Of a stretch of 64,000 nt of DNA, positions 10,401 to 20,817 are shown piece after piece. Positions within the stretch are counted from its first letter, which is position 1. Each line of letters begins with the position of its first letter. The stretch is taken from NCBI GenBank assembly GCA_033297205.1, contig MU859085.1, positions 62,001-126,000 on the forward strand. Direction: 5' to 3'. Origin of the DNA: Pseudoneurospora amorphoporcata (Eukaryota; Ascomycota; Sordariomycetes; Sordariales; Sordariaceae). Below the pieces are notes generated by a model. It did no database searches. It saw only the letters and a program-made list of their open reading frames with translations, and had not been told where the DNA came from. The translations under genes were made by a program, and so were the position numbers.

Positions 10401-12309
10401 TCCGAGGCAGTTTGACCACCGAGTCACTAGAAGAGTTAGGGTCGACGGTGCGGATCACGGCTTTCGGACTTGGCTCGTAGTCGGGAGAGAAGCCTCTCTG
10501 GTAAGCGTCCTTGTTCCCTCTGATCTCCGGTGAATCCTCCAAAGATCTGTTTGGCGCGCCCGAGTCGGAGGCTTCTGTCGAAGGGAGAGGGGCGTCGGCA
10601 AATGACTGAATAGTGGGGCTATCGAGTAAGAACGGGTCCATGGCCCGCCTTAAGCTGCCACCCATGGGACTCGGCTCCGGCCTGGCCATCAGGGTGTCCG
10701 GCCTGGGTATTCTAGCTGGAGATTTGTTCGGCATGTGAGGAATCGGCGGTGGCTCCATTTCCGTGATGGACTGCTTCCGCCTCTTGAAGAACGACGACGT
10801 CTTTTTCTGCAACGTGTGTGTGACGGTCTGGGGTGGCTCGCGAACGGGTGGGATCGTTGGCGACTTTAGCGAATTCACCCTATTGCTCGAGCTGTCGTTG
10901 GCTGTCGATGACAAGTATGGGAACGTGGGCGGAGTTTGTGAGTTCACCTTGGAGGATGAGCCAAACATTCTGCGGAAAAAGCCAGGTTTCTCCTTTGGTT
11001 GCTGTATGGCTTGTTGGATGGCGTTTATCGGGTTATCAAGCACTGCATCCTTGGTCTTCTCATAGCCGACATGGGGCGCAGGCGCTGCTTCCACGTCAAA
11101 CGGAGGTATGGAAACCGGAGGCACGGAGGGGACATCGCGCTGGGCATTGTATTTCACTTCGGACTGGCGCACCGTCGATGCGCTCTTTGAGGATCTCATG
11201 CTGCGTGGGCGATCGTTGCTCGGGGCTTTGGGGGTTAGTTTGGAGCTGGTCTTTGTGTCGATGGGCGCAAGGACGGGCAGTGACGGAACCGTAGTCAACC
11301 TTCGTGGGCCGGCGGGGACGTGAGGGGTGGGCGCGGCATCGTAGTCGTGGTCGTTGCCGTTGTCAAAAAGGGATTTCGAAAATTCGATGTGCCACGGAGC
11401 CTGCTGACTGGTTGACGGCCTGGCGTCGCCGTAATCAAAACTGGATGATCTGCCAAAACCTCGGGCCCAGCGCTGACTGCCAAGGACCTGCACATAGCCT
11501 GGGTCTATGCTGTTAGTGCTGCTGCCTTTGCTGCCCTTGCCGCCTCTCGAATGTATCGCCCGTGGTGTGCCACCCAGTTCGCGCATGCTGTTGATGCGAC
11601 CGAGGCCTGATTGGTAGCCCGAACTGCTGTTACTCCGGCGCCTGCGAGACGACCTATCATCCGCCTCATAATCGGAGCTGTAAGTGTATGCGTGTCCACG
11701 GCCTGCCCTCGAGTTGAACGACATTGTGCGACCGGAATCGTTTCCATATGAGTAGATGTTGGAATCGTCGAAAGCGTTCCGTGATACGCCGAACGAAGTG
11801 CCCATCTGCTCCAATGACAGCTTGTCAAGGCCCAGGAGCATATTTGTGACCAGGGAATCGCGGGTAAACTGGCGGGGCGAGAGCGAGAGGTCGTGCGAGT
11901 CGCGATGGAGCGGGCGCGCTGGTTCGGGGGACGGTTCGGAGTGGTGTTCGGAGGAGGGATCGGACTCCTTGTTCGACATGTTTGTGTTGACAGGTCCAAG
12001 ACTGTGAAGAAAGGACTCGATATCGGCGGCGTTCCGCACGGGGGCTCTCGGCGAGCGGGCACCAGAGGGAGATCTTTTGCGTTCGGGGGGCGTAGACGGG
12101 TGGAAGGGGTGCTGGGCGGGCGTAGTTCGCAGAAAGTCGTCGCTGCTGTGCCTCCTATGATGGCCGCCTGTGTGATGGCTCGTGTGGTGAGAGGGGGTAG
12201 TCGGAGTATCTCTGGTGTTGATCCTCAGGTCTAACCTTGGGTCGTCGACGGGGTGGCTGTGGTTCCGCCTGGCATTCGCAATTCGGCGCGCCGTGTCTGG
12301 AGAATGCAT
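7440..12309 (-). CDS. Sec7-domain ARF guanine nucleotide exchange factor with PH domain (Syt1-like)
   Basis: The coding sequence is join(9678..12309, 7440..9613) on the minus strand, giving 1601 residues. The 64-bp intron (9614-9677) has a GTAAGTC donor, a GCTAATC branch site and a GCAG acceptor, and it splits the Sec7 domain. Residues 1-780 are long, Ser/Pro/Arg-rich and probably disordered. The Sec7 domain (about 785-925) keeps the glutamic-finger segment AETQQVDR and joins across the intron into DVIHTICYSIMLLNTDLH. A PH domain follows at about 1185-1325 (WVKEGMVTHKHHM onward). The C-terminus is helical and charged. The domain order matches the fungal Syt1/Sec7-PH class that loads GTP on ARF/Arl GTPases at Golgi or endosomal membranes; which GTPase it serves cannot be read here. 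Confidence 0.9.
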
Positions 12310-15193
12310 TGTATACAGTAGCCGCAGCCGCTCTGGGACGAGACAGGCCGATGCTCAGATGGGAAAAAAGTAAAGCGAGCGGGATGAATTGGGATGGGAC
12401 ACGCAGTGACAGGCTAAGGTACCAATGCCATGCACACTTGCACACTGAATGGAGAGACTGGGAACGCGCCCGAGCCAATCCCTGTTGCCCTCAATCAAAC
12501 AAGCTGATTTGGGCGGGTGCAAGGGGCACCCACGGGCGATCGAGGACAACGACAAAGAATTCCTTCCTTGACAGGAACTGCGCTTCAGGTTGTTGTGTGT
12601 CTCTGCGCTGCGCAGTACCTTATCTAGATGTACAAGTCCAACCTAGTACCAGTGGTGTTGGGCGCGTAGCGTGTAAAGAGCATGCCCGGGCGTGTGTGGG
12701 TGAGTGTGCCCTGTAATCTGTACAAGGTACTACACTAGGTCTAGTACTGAGGAAGAACTGGCTGGGATGAAATGCTGTGTACCTCTAGGTACCTAACTTC
12801 CCCAGGGGCACAAGGGACTGCGGCACGGGAAGCAATGCCAGCGACGGTTAGTTGCGTTGGTGTCTGTGGTCCGGTTGTCTGCCAATTGGTTCCCTTCTTC
12901 AGACTTGAATAGAGGGAATTGAATTCACATAGAACTTTGAAAGGTCACGGCGTCAGTGCAGTGTCCGACGGCTGATCGGCCTCTCCATGGGTGACATCTC
13001 AGCGTAGGTACCTGTACTGTACGCAAGGAGTGGGGTGTCTACAAAAATTGGCTCCGTCCTGTACGGAAACTTAAATTGCAACTTTTCAACTTCCCCAGAC
13101 TCAGAACTGGAGTCTGCAACGCCTTGTGCCTCCGATGAAGGCGCCGGTGAGCAAAGCGAAATACCAGGATGTGATCGCCGGACCCCCGAGATGGTGAATT
13201 GAGGCAACCACACTCCCGTCAGACTCGGACAGAATGGAGTTGACTATAAAGTCTGAAACGACATGGAATGCAGTCGGGTGCCTGAGCGTTCCAACTCCTA
13301 AAGCGGGAGTGCGGGGACTAACTCCGCACGGCTCAGGTACCGGTAAGTACTCATTCAGGTACCAGAACCCCAGACAGGGACTTCCCAGAGGTAGTTTTTC
13401 AAGTCGTCAATTGCGCGCGCCTGGAACAAATGCTTTCATGAGTTTCCTCAGACAAACACATGACGGACACATTTGTCTCCAACCAATCTCCGCTGTGAGT
13501 CCAAAGGTAGGTAGTACTCAGCTACTTCAGCTGAAAGCCTGAGTGGACTCAACAGCTTCAAAGAGATCTGGAGAAGATCAGATGGAAGTGGAAGCAGCGA
13601 CATGCCCCGCGGAGGCCCCTTTTTCTAGATACGGTACATACTCAGATGCAAGTCACAATGCATGGCTTCCACCTTGAACGCTCGTTGGCTCGCATAAACT
13701 GCGCTTTCCCCTTTTGTGTTGCCAAATGAAACTATAGACTAGTGCCCACAAGAGCGAAGGGTTGGTGTCAAGAATTCATCCGTCATTTGTGTTTTTTTCC
13801 CACTCATCCTCACCAACACCTCTTCTCGGCCTCCATCGATCCGGACCCTGAATTCATTTTGTCTCTGTCGTGACATCAACTCCCCTTGTCCGATCTTCCA
13901 GACATGTATCTGAAACGTACCTTGACATTAACAGCGTTCCTCATTTTTGTTTCGCCAAGCCTTGTTCTAAGCGTTGCAACTTGGGGGTCCACCGAAATCT
14001 AACTGCCACCATCCTAGGGCGAGTTTTTGAGCCCTGTCTCTGCCCCTGGAGCTATTTACACATCAGCCCTGGTTTGTTCGTTAGCTCGCAGGCTCGGTAC
14101 TTACAGAGGCGCTTTCACCACTTTCAAGCTAGCTAGGCGGGACTTCTAGCCTGTAAAAGCTTTTGGTTCGTTATTGGCCGCTGGAAATGGAGTAAAGTTT
14201 TGGTGGCATGTGTGCGGGACACGATCAATCGTTTACTCTTGTTCTTGGCCGGGTCTTGGAATGGTTAAAGGTCCAATAGGAGCGCTAGATCCCTTGTCTT
14301 CTCCCTGAGTCTGAAGAGGTTGCGAGTCTCGCGCTAACAAAAAAACCAGCATTGATCTGTACTAAGGGGGACGTCTAAAGGGGTTGGTCGCTATATCCGA
14401 TAGACTTTTTGGTATGTAAACCTCTATCATTCTGTTTTTTATTTTTCTATATCCGTTTGTCGGCTTTCAATGCGGCGGCATAGTCTAACAAGGCAATTGT
14501 CTTCCTTCACGAGACGGAATGGACAAGAGGTGAGCTGTACCACCATCCAGAGTGTAATCAAGAGAACATGTCATGGCAATCTCTCGATGTGGTTCAAACT
14601 CCACAACATCAACCAATCATTAGCTTCCTTCAGCTAGGCAGGCGGACTCAAAAGTCCAAGACCCAAACAAGCAGATGGAGACGAACACGCGCCGACAGAC
14701 ACTAAAGTGCTAGCTAGTCAAGGAACCGACTTCTTGGACCACCATACCCAGTTCATTGATAATCCCTTGTTGTCAGATTTACTAGTGTAATCTGGTTAAT
14801 TGAACTGTCTAGAAACTGGCTGGCCAGCTAATCCGCTCCAGAAGGTCTGGAGGGTGCTCGGGTATCCTAGAAATACCAAGACCTATAGTCAGGTAACTGG
14901 GACCCTCTACATCTGGGTGTAATCTACACCCTATAATTTGATATACTCTCTCACTTATAGACCTCTTTTGCCTATTTAAGCTTAAAAGTAAAGTTATTTA
15001 TAGATTCCTTATACCCTTAATCCTAATTGTTCTTCTAGATCTTCGTCGTTAATTTTCTCTAGTCCCAGATTATCCTTTTTCCTAGGATAGTCTCTCTACT
15101 ATCCTTAGAAGCTTTCTAAACCTCCTGTGCTTTAGAATATTTAGTGCCTTTGTCAATCTATTTGCTAGCATCAATTTCGTATCTAAATATTCG
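12310..15193. other. 2.9-kb gene-poor intergenic region grading into AT-rich island
   Basis: The first part is the upstream region of the Sec7 gene. I find no convincing coding region; the longest frames are compositional and lack family motifs. From about 14930 the base composition falls sharply to AT-rich, marking the edge of the transposon island. Confidence 0.5.
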
Positions 15194-15741
15194 TGTTACG
15201 AACTTAAGTGATGACACGGGCCCACCGAACCATGGATATGCGTTGTTGTGCAAGGAAAGGAAAGGAAGGGTGTGTGCGTGTAAGGGTTCTACGAGGTTGA
15301 CACGCAGGTAGGCCTTGTTGGGAACTTGTAATATTCGACAAGGAGCAAGAAGACTGAGCCAGTCTAGAAGCCAGACTGGGCATGACTAAATACACGAAAG
15401 GTGTACGGGAAAGAAGGAATGCCAAGCCTGCCAAACCGAGGCGAGCCGAGCGAGCCGAGGAAGGCCAGTGGTCTGCAGGGTGGTCTGGAGAACCCCCGGC
15501 AGGCACAGGCCTGGCGCATGGAAGCCAGGCATTACCTCTGGGCGCCAGACCCATGACAGTGCGGAGCGAGAGCCCTGGAAGGCCAGTTCGTGCGCGCACA
15601 TGACCCTGCACATGACCGTGCCATGACAATGGGCATGGCACATCAAGGGTCGGTGCAGGGTGGGCATATCACAGGATAATCCTGTGATATCAGGGGTAAG
15701 AGCCAGGATCAGGCAAGGAGGGCTCATAACTGCCAAGACAG

Positions 15742-15884
15742 GCTCATGAGCCAACTTGAGGCTCATGAGCCAGAAAGGAGCTTATGAGCCAGAAAGGAGC
15801 TCATGAGCCAAAAAGGAGCTCATGAGCCAGAAAGGAGCTCATGAGCCAGGAAGAAGCTCATAAGCCAAGCTACGACTAATGAGC
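15742..15884. repeat. 19-bp tandem repeat with palindromic core inside the LTR
   Basis: The core GCTCATGAGC recurs with an exact 19-bp period at 15742, 15761, 15780 (one base changed), 15799, 15818, 15837 and, diverged, at 15856. The core in its context GGCTCATGAGCC is a perfect palindrome. The array lies about 40-170 bp upstream of the LTR TATA box, where LTR enhancer repeats usually sit. Function as a regulator-binding array is inference. Confidence 0.85.
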
Positions 15885-15913
15885 CAGACACATGTAACTA
15901 GAAGGCACCAAGG

Positions 15914-15921
15914 TATAAAAG
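15914..15921 (+). promoter_or_regulatory. TATA box of the solo LTR
   Basis: TATAAAAG lies in the second half of the LTR, downstream of the tandem palindromes, with about 175 bp of LTR left after it for R and U5. This fixes the likely LTR orientation as plus. Confidence 0.6.
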
Positions 15922-16102
15922 GACGACTGGAGAACTCAGATTGTTAGATAGTTCTGCAGTAGTCAACAGATCACCATCATTGAGACTAGTATGACGCCAC
16001 CATACTTGTTGTGAACCTTTTGGCTTCACCGAACGTCTTCTGATAGTCTTCACCTTCAGCTATCCCATTTAGGCAGATCAGACTGCCGTTCGTCACAATT
16101 CG

Positions 16103-17290
16103 ATCTTAAGCGTTTTCTTAGTAAAGATCTCTTTCTTTAACTAATATTTGTAAATATCTATATATCTTATTTTAGTATTGAAAGTAGTTGTCTCCTTTAT
16201 AAACGCTTTAATAATTTATTCATTATTATATTATAAAATAAGAATAGGATTTGTTAATAATTTGACTCTTAGAGCGGATATTAATTATGAGAAGGTCTTT
16301 TCGGACTGTAGCAAATGTCTTTTCATACTGTCGCTAAATTCTATAACTAGGTATAACTTAGCTATTTATAATCGTATAAGAATAAAAATAGTATTGGAAT
16401 TTTTCATATTTTTTACTCTATAAGACAGTATCTACGGCGTAATAGCTACTGCCTGTTAAGCTTTGCGTTGGATGAAGAAATAAAAAGAAAGAATCTTTTA
16501 GCTAAATTTCTATCTTGTTCCTACTTCTTTACTATACTCTACGTCAAGGTCCCCGCGCTAGGTGTGTAAAAAGTGCAAAAAAATAATAAAAATTCTAATA
16601 CTACAATCGTTCTTGTGCCTTTACATTTAGCTAAGTTATACCTAGTTATAGAATTTAGCAATAGTACGAAAAGACATTTGCTACAGTCCGAAAAGACATT
16701 CTCTTAATTATATTGTAAATATAGTTTCCTTACCTACCCTCTTAATTATATATAATTCTACTTTTATTATTAAGGTAGCGATTACAATTTACTTAGTTGT
16801 ACTATAATAGATTAAACTATTATAGAATTTAATTGTAAACTTTTAAAAATTCTTTTGATTAGTACTATTGTTTGTAAACGAAGTATTTAAAACTATTTCT
16901 CATTGGTCGCTACCGCCGAAGTACAATATTTATATTTTAATAGTTCGAAGGTATTGTAATACCTTTTTACTAGTAGCCAAATAAGTAGAATTAGGGTTAT
17001 AATTATATCATACCAATTTATTTATAAAAAATACAATATTTAATTGAGTATTGACTATTGCGTATAATAAGGATCTTATATTAATTTAATAGGCGCGGAT
17101 TTTTATATAATCAGTAATGCTCTAGTAGGAAACTAATTTTATATACTCTATAAGTATTAAAGTAGGTTAAAAGTTAGATTTAATTTTAAAAATTTTTTAA
17201 TATAAGCTTCTTATAATAGTTAAATCTTCTTCTAATTATAGTTACAAATAATTTTAATATCTATGTTTGCTGCAATGCCCTAACTAGCCT
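16103..17290. other. AT-rich RIP-like DNA without genes
   Basis: This stretch is strongly AT-rich with TA-dense text and no open frame of note, as expected for repeats heavily mutated by repeat-induced point mutation. It contains the inverted repeat listed separately. The original elements are not recognisable by eye. Confidence 0.6.
16295..16697. repeat. 70-bp inverted repeat in AT-rich DNA
   Basis: The arms are 16295-16364 and 16628-16697, aligned without gaps; I count three mismatches in 70, all transitions. The 263-bp spacer is AT-rich. It may be the remains of a small inverted-repeat transposon (MITE-like) or of a fold-back element. Similarity falls off but continues weakly for about 15 bp outside the arms. 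Confidence 0.75.
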
Positions 17291-17929
17291 ATGATGATAG
17301 TACTAGTATAGGGATGCTACAGTGAACTATGCACTTGTAGCTAAGCGGAGCGGAAGCGGTGGTACGACAGCAGTGCTGAAGGAAGCAGTGTAGTTGCAGC
17401 GTAGTTGCAAATACAATAGGAGTGTTGTAAAAGAGGTCTTAGAGAGGACTCTGCTCTCAAAACAGAAGATTACAGTGAACTCTGCACTGTGGAAAACAAC
17501 TTATTATAATGAACTCTGCACTATAAGAAAAGACCGTATTGTATTGCTTAAGTGTCCTTGCTTGCTTGCTTGCTTGCTTAAGGAGTGACTAACTAATAGA
17601 GAGGAGAGGTCTTTATATACATAAATGCTAAGTGTCTGGAAGCTTCTAGAGTGTAGAAATGCTTATACGAGTACTATACTATGAAAGGAAAGAGTTAAAT
17701 CTATGAGTTTCTGTTGCATTCTATAATGACAAATCAATCTAGGGAGAATGCTAAACAGGTTCGAGAATTCAGAATGTGGTGGTGAAACCTCTATGTTCTA
17801 GTAGATTCTATAGGGGCTAAGTTGACTAATTCTATAACGTAGAAGGAATAGTGTCCTTAGCAATTAGCCTTCTATACTACAAGGTAGTACAAAGCAGTTA
17901 CAAGGCACAGTACTAGCCACACGTTAACA
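17290..17929 (-). repeat. probable 3' LTR of the Copia remnant
   Basis: On the minus strand a purine-rich tract is followed by TGTTAACG at 17929, the usual layout of polypurine tract and LTR start. A TATATAAAG promoter-like box and a four-copy AAGC microsatellite lie inside. I could not find the partner LTR or a clear CA end, so the far boundary is a guess. Confidence 0.45.
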
Positions 17930-17966
17930 CCCCTCTATGGCTGTACTTAGTGCCATAAGACCCCCT

Positions 17967-18383
17967 CTATAGCCTTATTCTATAGAGCTTGGAATAGTTC
18001 AGCAGTTGTAAGAACCGCTCGAACTTGGGGGCTGGCAAGGCTTTTGTAAGCCCGTCAGCTGCCATATCCTCTGTTGGAACAAAGGATACAGTGATGTTTC
18101 CCTCCGTGACACTTTCTCTTACGCTCTGGAATTTGAGGAGCGTATGTTTAGTACGGCTGTGATGCTTGGAGTTATAAGCCATATCTATAGCACCTTGGTT
18201 GTCTGACTTTAGAGGAGTAAGGTTTTGAAGAGGACGTTGCATTTCGCTAAACAGACCTCTAAGCCACAGTGCTTCACGGTTACCTTCGATGAGTGCTATA
18301 TATTCAGCTTCAAGAGTGCTATAGGCTACTATAGAAGCTCTCTTGGATTTCCAGCTAACTGGGCCTCCACTAATCAAGAACAC
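17967..18383 (-). pseudogene. Copia RNase H domain remnant
   Basis: The minus-strand frame encodes about 138 residues of Ty1/Copia RNase H: WKSKRASIVAYSTLEAEYIAL, LKSDNQGAI and HTLLKFQSVRE, ending in the usual ADGLTKALP motif near the C-terminus. The acidic residues of the RNase H core (E of EAEY, D of SDNQ) are kept. It is cut off from the reverse transcriptase by in-frame stops. Confidence 0.85.
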
Positions 18384-18889
18384 GTAGCCGTAGGTAGACC
18401 AGGCAGTAGTCTTACAACTAGCAAAATCACTATCAGTATAGCCTATAGATGTTATATCTCCTATAGTACCGTACTGTATAGCATAGTCGATAGTACTATA
18501 GAGGTAGCTTAGTAGCTTTTTTGCTGCCTTCAGATAAGCAACTGTAGGCTGTTGTAAGTGCTGAGAGAGCTACTGAACTGCGTGTGCTATATCAGCTCGA
18601 GTCTGAGTTATAGCATAAGTAGTAGTGCCTATAAGGCGTTGGTAGAGCTTCTGATCGGCTCTGTTTAGTGGTGGAGAGGGTGATTTAGGACCTGTAAGTC
18701 CTAGAGAGAGTGGTATCTTCAGACCGTGAGTGCTGAGGTTGGAGTGTTTAATAGCCTCTTTGATATAAGCTCCTTGGTGAATCTATAGCAGCCGTTTAGC
18801 TCTGTTACGTTCGATCTAAACGCCTAAGAAGAACTTAGTAGCGCTTAAGTCTTCTATATCATAGGCTTTAGCTAGACTTTACTTTAGAG

Positions 18890-19682
18890 CTTGGATCTTC
18901 TATTTAGAAGGTCTAATTAGGAGACAGTCATCCACGTGGCTAACAATGAAAATCCCGTCTTGCTCGTTGAAGTAGGTGGCTGAGTCAGAAGTCAAAGGCT
19001 TATAGCCGAGGCTTTTAACTAGTGTAGCTACCTTCTATTGCCACAAATAGGGAGCTTGTTTTAAGCCGTATAGTGACTTCTTTAGTAGTATAACTTAGTC
19101 CTTAGTAGGATCCCAGCCATGTTGTTTCAGCAGTGCTCTTGCACTTTTGCTGCTAAGGCTATATTCATATAGGCCTTCTGGGACTTCCATATATATATCA
19201 AAGTCCATACCAGCGTTTAGAAAAGCTCCCACGAAGTCGATTTGCTCTATTTCTAAGTCTTCCACAGCTGCCATAGCTAGTAGAACTCTCCAAGTAGGAG
19301 GAGTAGCTGTAGTGGCAAAAGTCTCTATGAAATCGACTCTAGGTATTTGTTGAAAGCCTCTAACTACCAGCCAAGCCTTGTATTTAACAACTTGACCTTG
19401 TGAGTTCTTTTTGGCTTTGAAGACCCATCGGCTTATTATAGAGTTCTTCAATGCTTTAGAACGGTCAGTAAAATAAAAGGTCTTAGAAGTCAATAGCTAT
19501 TATAGCTCATTAAAGGAGGCTTCCAGCCAGCAGTCTTTCTGTGGGTGCTTCAGAGCCTGTTTAAAAGTATTGGGCTCCGTAGTACTAGTGGTAACAGTGC
19601 TGTAATTTACAGCAGTAGCTACCTTAGTAACTAAATGAGTTACTAATTTAGTAGTGTTCATAGCGTTATCATCGTTATCCAC
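18890..19682 (-). pseudogene. Copia reverse transcriptase remnant
   Basis: Minus-strand frames read EPNTFKQALKHPQKDCWLEA, then after a TAA-TAG pair the finger/palm region SRWVFKAKKNSQGQVVKYKA, IEQIDFVGAFLNAGMD and YMEVPEGLYEY. Further on SHVDD replaces the usual YVDD catalytic box near 18930. The stop pair is what CAA-CAG would become by C-to-T change. The enzyme cannot be made from this copy. Confidence 0.85.
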
Positions 19683-20222
19683 TACTTAGAATTCTTCCTT
19701 CTGTTGTTTAAAAGCTTGTAGCAAATAAACTTCGATATTTGTAGGCTTGAGAGGCTCTATAAAAGGTGTTGTAAGCTTGGAAGATTCTGCAAGAGGTGTT
19801 GTAAGCCTGTGAGGTTCTGCAGAATATTCCTGTTCTTCTTCTTCTTGAACTTCAGGAAGTTATAAGGAGTTTGTAGGGTTTCTAGGATCCTGAAGATGAA
19901 GCTTATAGTCTTTATAAAATTTGACAAACGGCGTTTGAACTACCTGCCGTTGGCCTAGCCAAACTAACTAAGTTTGGTGCCCTAGAACGGCCAAAAGCTT
20001 TCCTTTAGTACCTCTGGGCTGTAGCTTTTGCCCTATAGAACGTTTTTTGGAAGGTATAAACACTATAACTTCAATGCCAATAACTTTGTAGTTCTAAAGA
20101 TTAGGGACGTGAGGAGCCTGTGAGGGTACTAATTTATTAAGGAAGAACTGGTAAGGAGTGAGCTCCTTAGTAGAATTAGCGGTGCGGTTAATAATCTCTA
20201 CCATAGAGCTAATAACGTAATA

Positions 20223-20341
20223 CTAAAGAGTTGGGGGTAAACCTGAAGCAATAAGAGTAGCTCGAAGACGGTCCAAAATTACCCGAATGGAGCGTTCTAT
20301 TAGGCCGTTTTGGTGGTGAGCGTAAGGGCTAGATTCACTAA
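20223..20341 (-). pseudogene. Copia integrase fragment
   Basis: The minus-strand frame contains SSPYAHHQNGLIERSIRV, the conserved Copia integrase segment around the catalytic Glu of (P)YxxxQNGxxER. Upstream on the minus strand, sequence changes directly into the Harbinger terminal repeat at 20342, so the rest of integrase is gone. Confidence 0.85.
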
Positions 20342-20383
20342 GGGCCCGTTCGATAACTGACCGATGGGGGCATCGGTCCAGGA
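20342..20383. repeat. Harbinger left terminal inverted repeat
   Basis: The repeat begins GGGCCCGTTCGATAACTGAC and pairs with the right end at 23648-23689. It is preceded by the TAA target duplication. Confidence 0.9.
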
Positions 20384-20817
20384 ATTTTCTATGATTTTTG
20401 TCGCCAAGACGAATTTCCGACCGCGTTAAACTGGTTTTGGTAGCGTTTGTGTGGGGAATCTGTTTCAACACCCTCGGACCGATGGCTTTTGTCCCCACAG
20501 CTTTGTACCTCGCCAAGACTACTCCACAACTTTCCAGTTACAGTATAGTATCATGATATTCTGCCGTTTTTTTGGTGTTGAACCGATGGGAATCAGACCG
20601 GCCATTTTTGATCGGTTCGAGTGGATTTCTAGGATCGTCGGTCCGGGAGAGTCTTGTTACGAACAGATTTGTTAGCAATCTGCACCCGATATAGTTCCAT
20701 GCGGTAACCACGATGCCTATTACTACCTGCACGTATCAACGCAACCGAATTGCCTTCGTATACGCTGTTCAGATGGCGATCCGTACGGTTCTCGACAATA
20801 AAAGTAAATAAAGGAGA

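Larger units (their letters stand above)
15194..16097. mobile_element. solo LTR of an LTR retrotransposon with 5-bp TSD
   Basis: The 904-bp unit starts TGTTACGAAC and ends GTTCGTCACA, an imperfect terminal inverted pair with the TG...CA ends of LTRs. It is flanked by a perfect 5-bp direct repeat, ATTCG at 15189-15193 and 16098-16102, the signature of integrase-mediated insertion. A TATAAAAG box lies at 15914. No internal retrotransposon coding sequence is attached, so this is a solo LTR left by LTR-LTR recombination. It is much more GC-rich than the DNA around it, which suggests it arrived after the surrounding AT-rich DNA was mutated. Superfamily (Ty3 or Copia) is not decided by the LTR alone. 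Confidence 0.85.
17290..20341 (-). mobile_element. degenerate, truncated Copia (Ty1-like) retrotransposon
   Basis: Read on the minus strand, pol remnants appear in Copia order: integrase C-terminal part (20341-20223), reverse transcriptase (about 19680-18900) and RNase H (18383-17967). A purine tract (CCATAGAGGGG in minus reading) then abuts TGTTAACG at 17929, a likely 3' LTR start. Many in-frame stops are TAA/TAG where CAA/CAG would be expected, which fits RIP. Gag, protease and the integrase N-terminus are missing: the element stops at the Harbinger edge at 20341 and does not resume beyond it. The outer LTR limit near 17290 is approximate. Confidence 0.8.

Noticed and set aside
12237..12716. 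159-codon plus-strand frame upstream of the Sec7 gene
   Set aside because: It begins inside the opposite gene, has no family resemblance and reads like non-coding leader sequence.
15204..15641. Minus-strand frame of 145 codons
   Set aside because: It lies within the solo LTR; its open frame follows from high GC, not from a gene.
15742..15884. Evenly spaced palindromic repeats as a CRISPR array
   Set aside because: The whole 19-bp unit repeats with no variable spacers, and the genome is fungal; it is a tandem array in an LTR.
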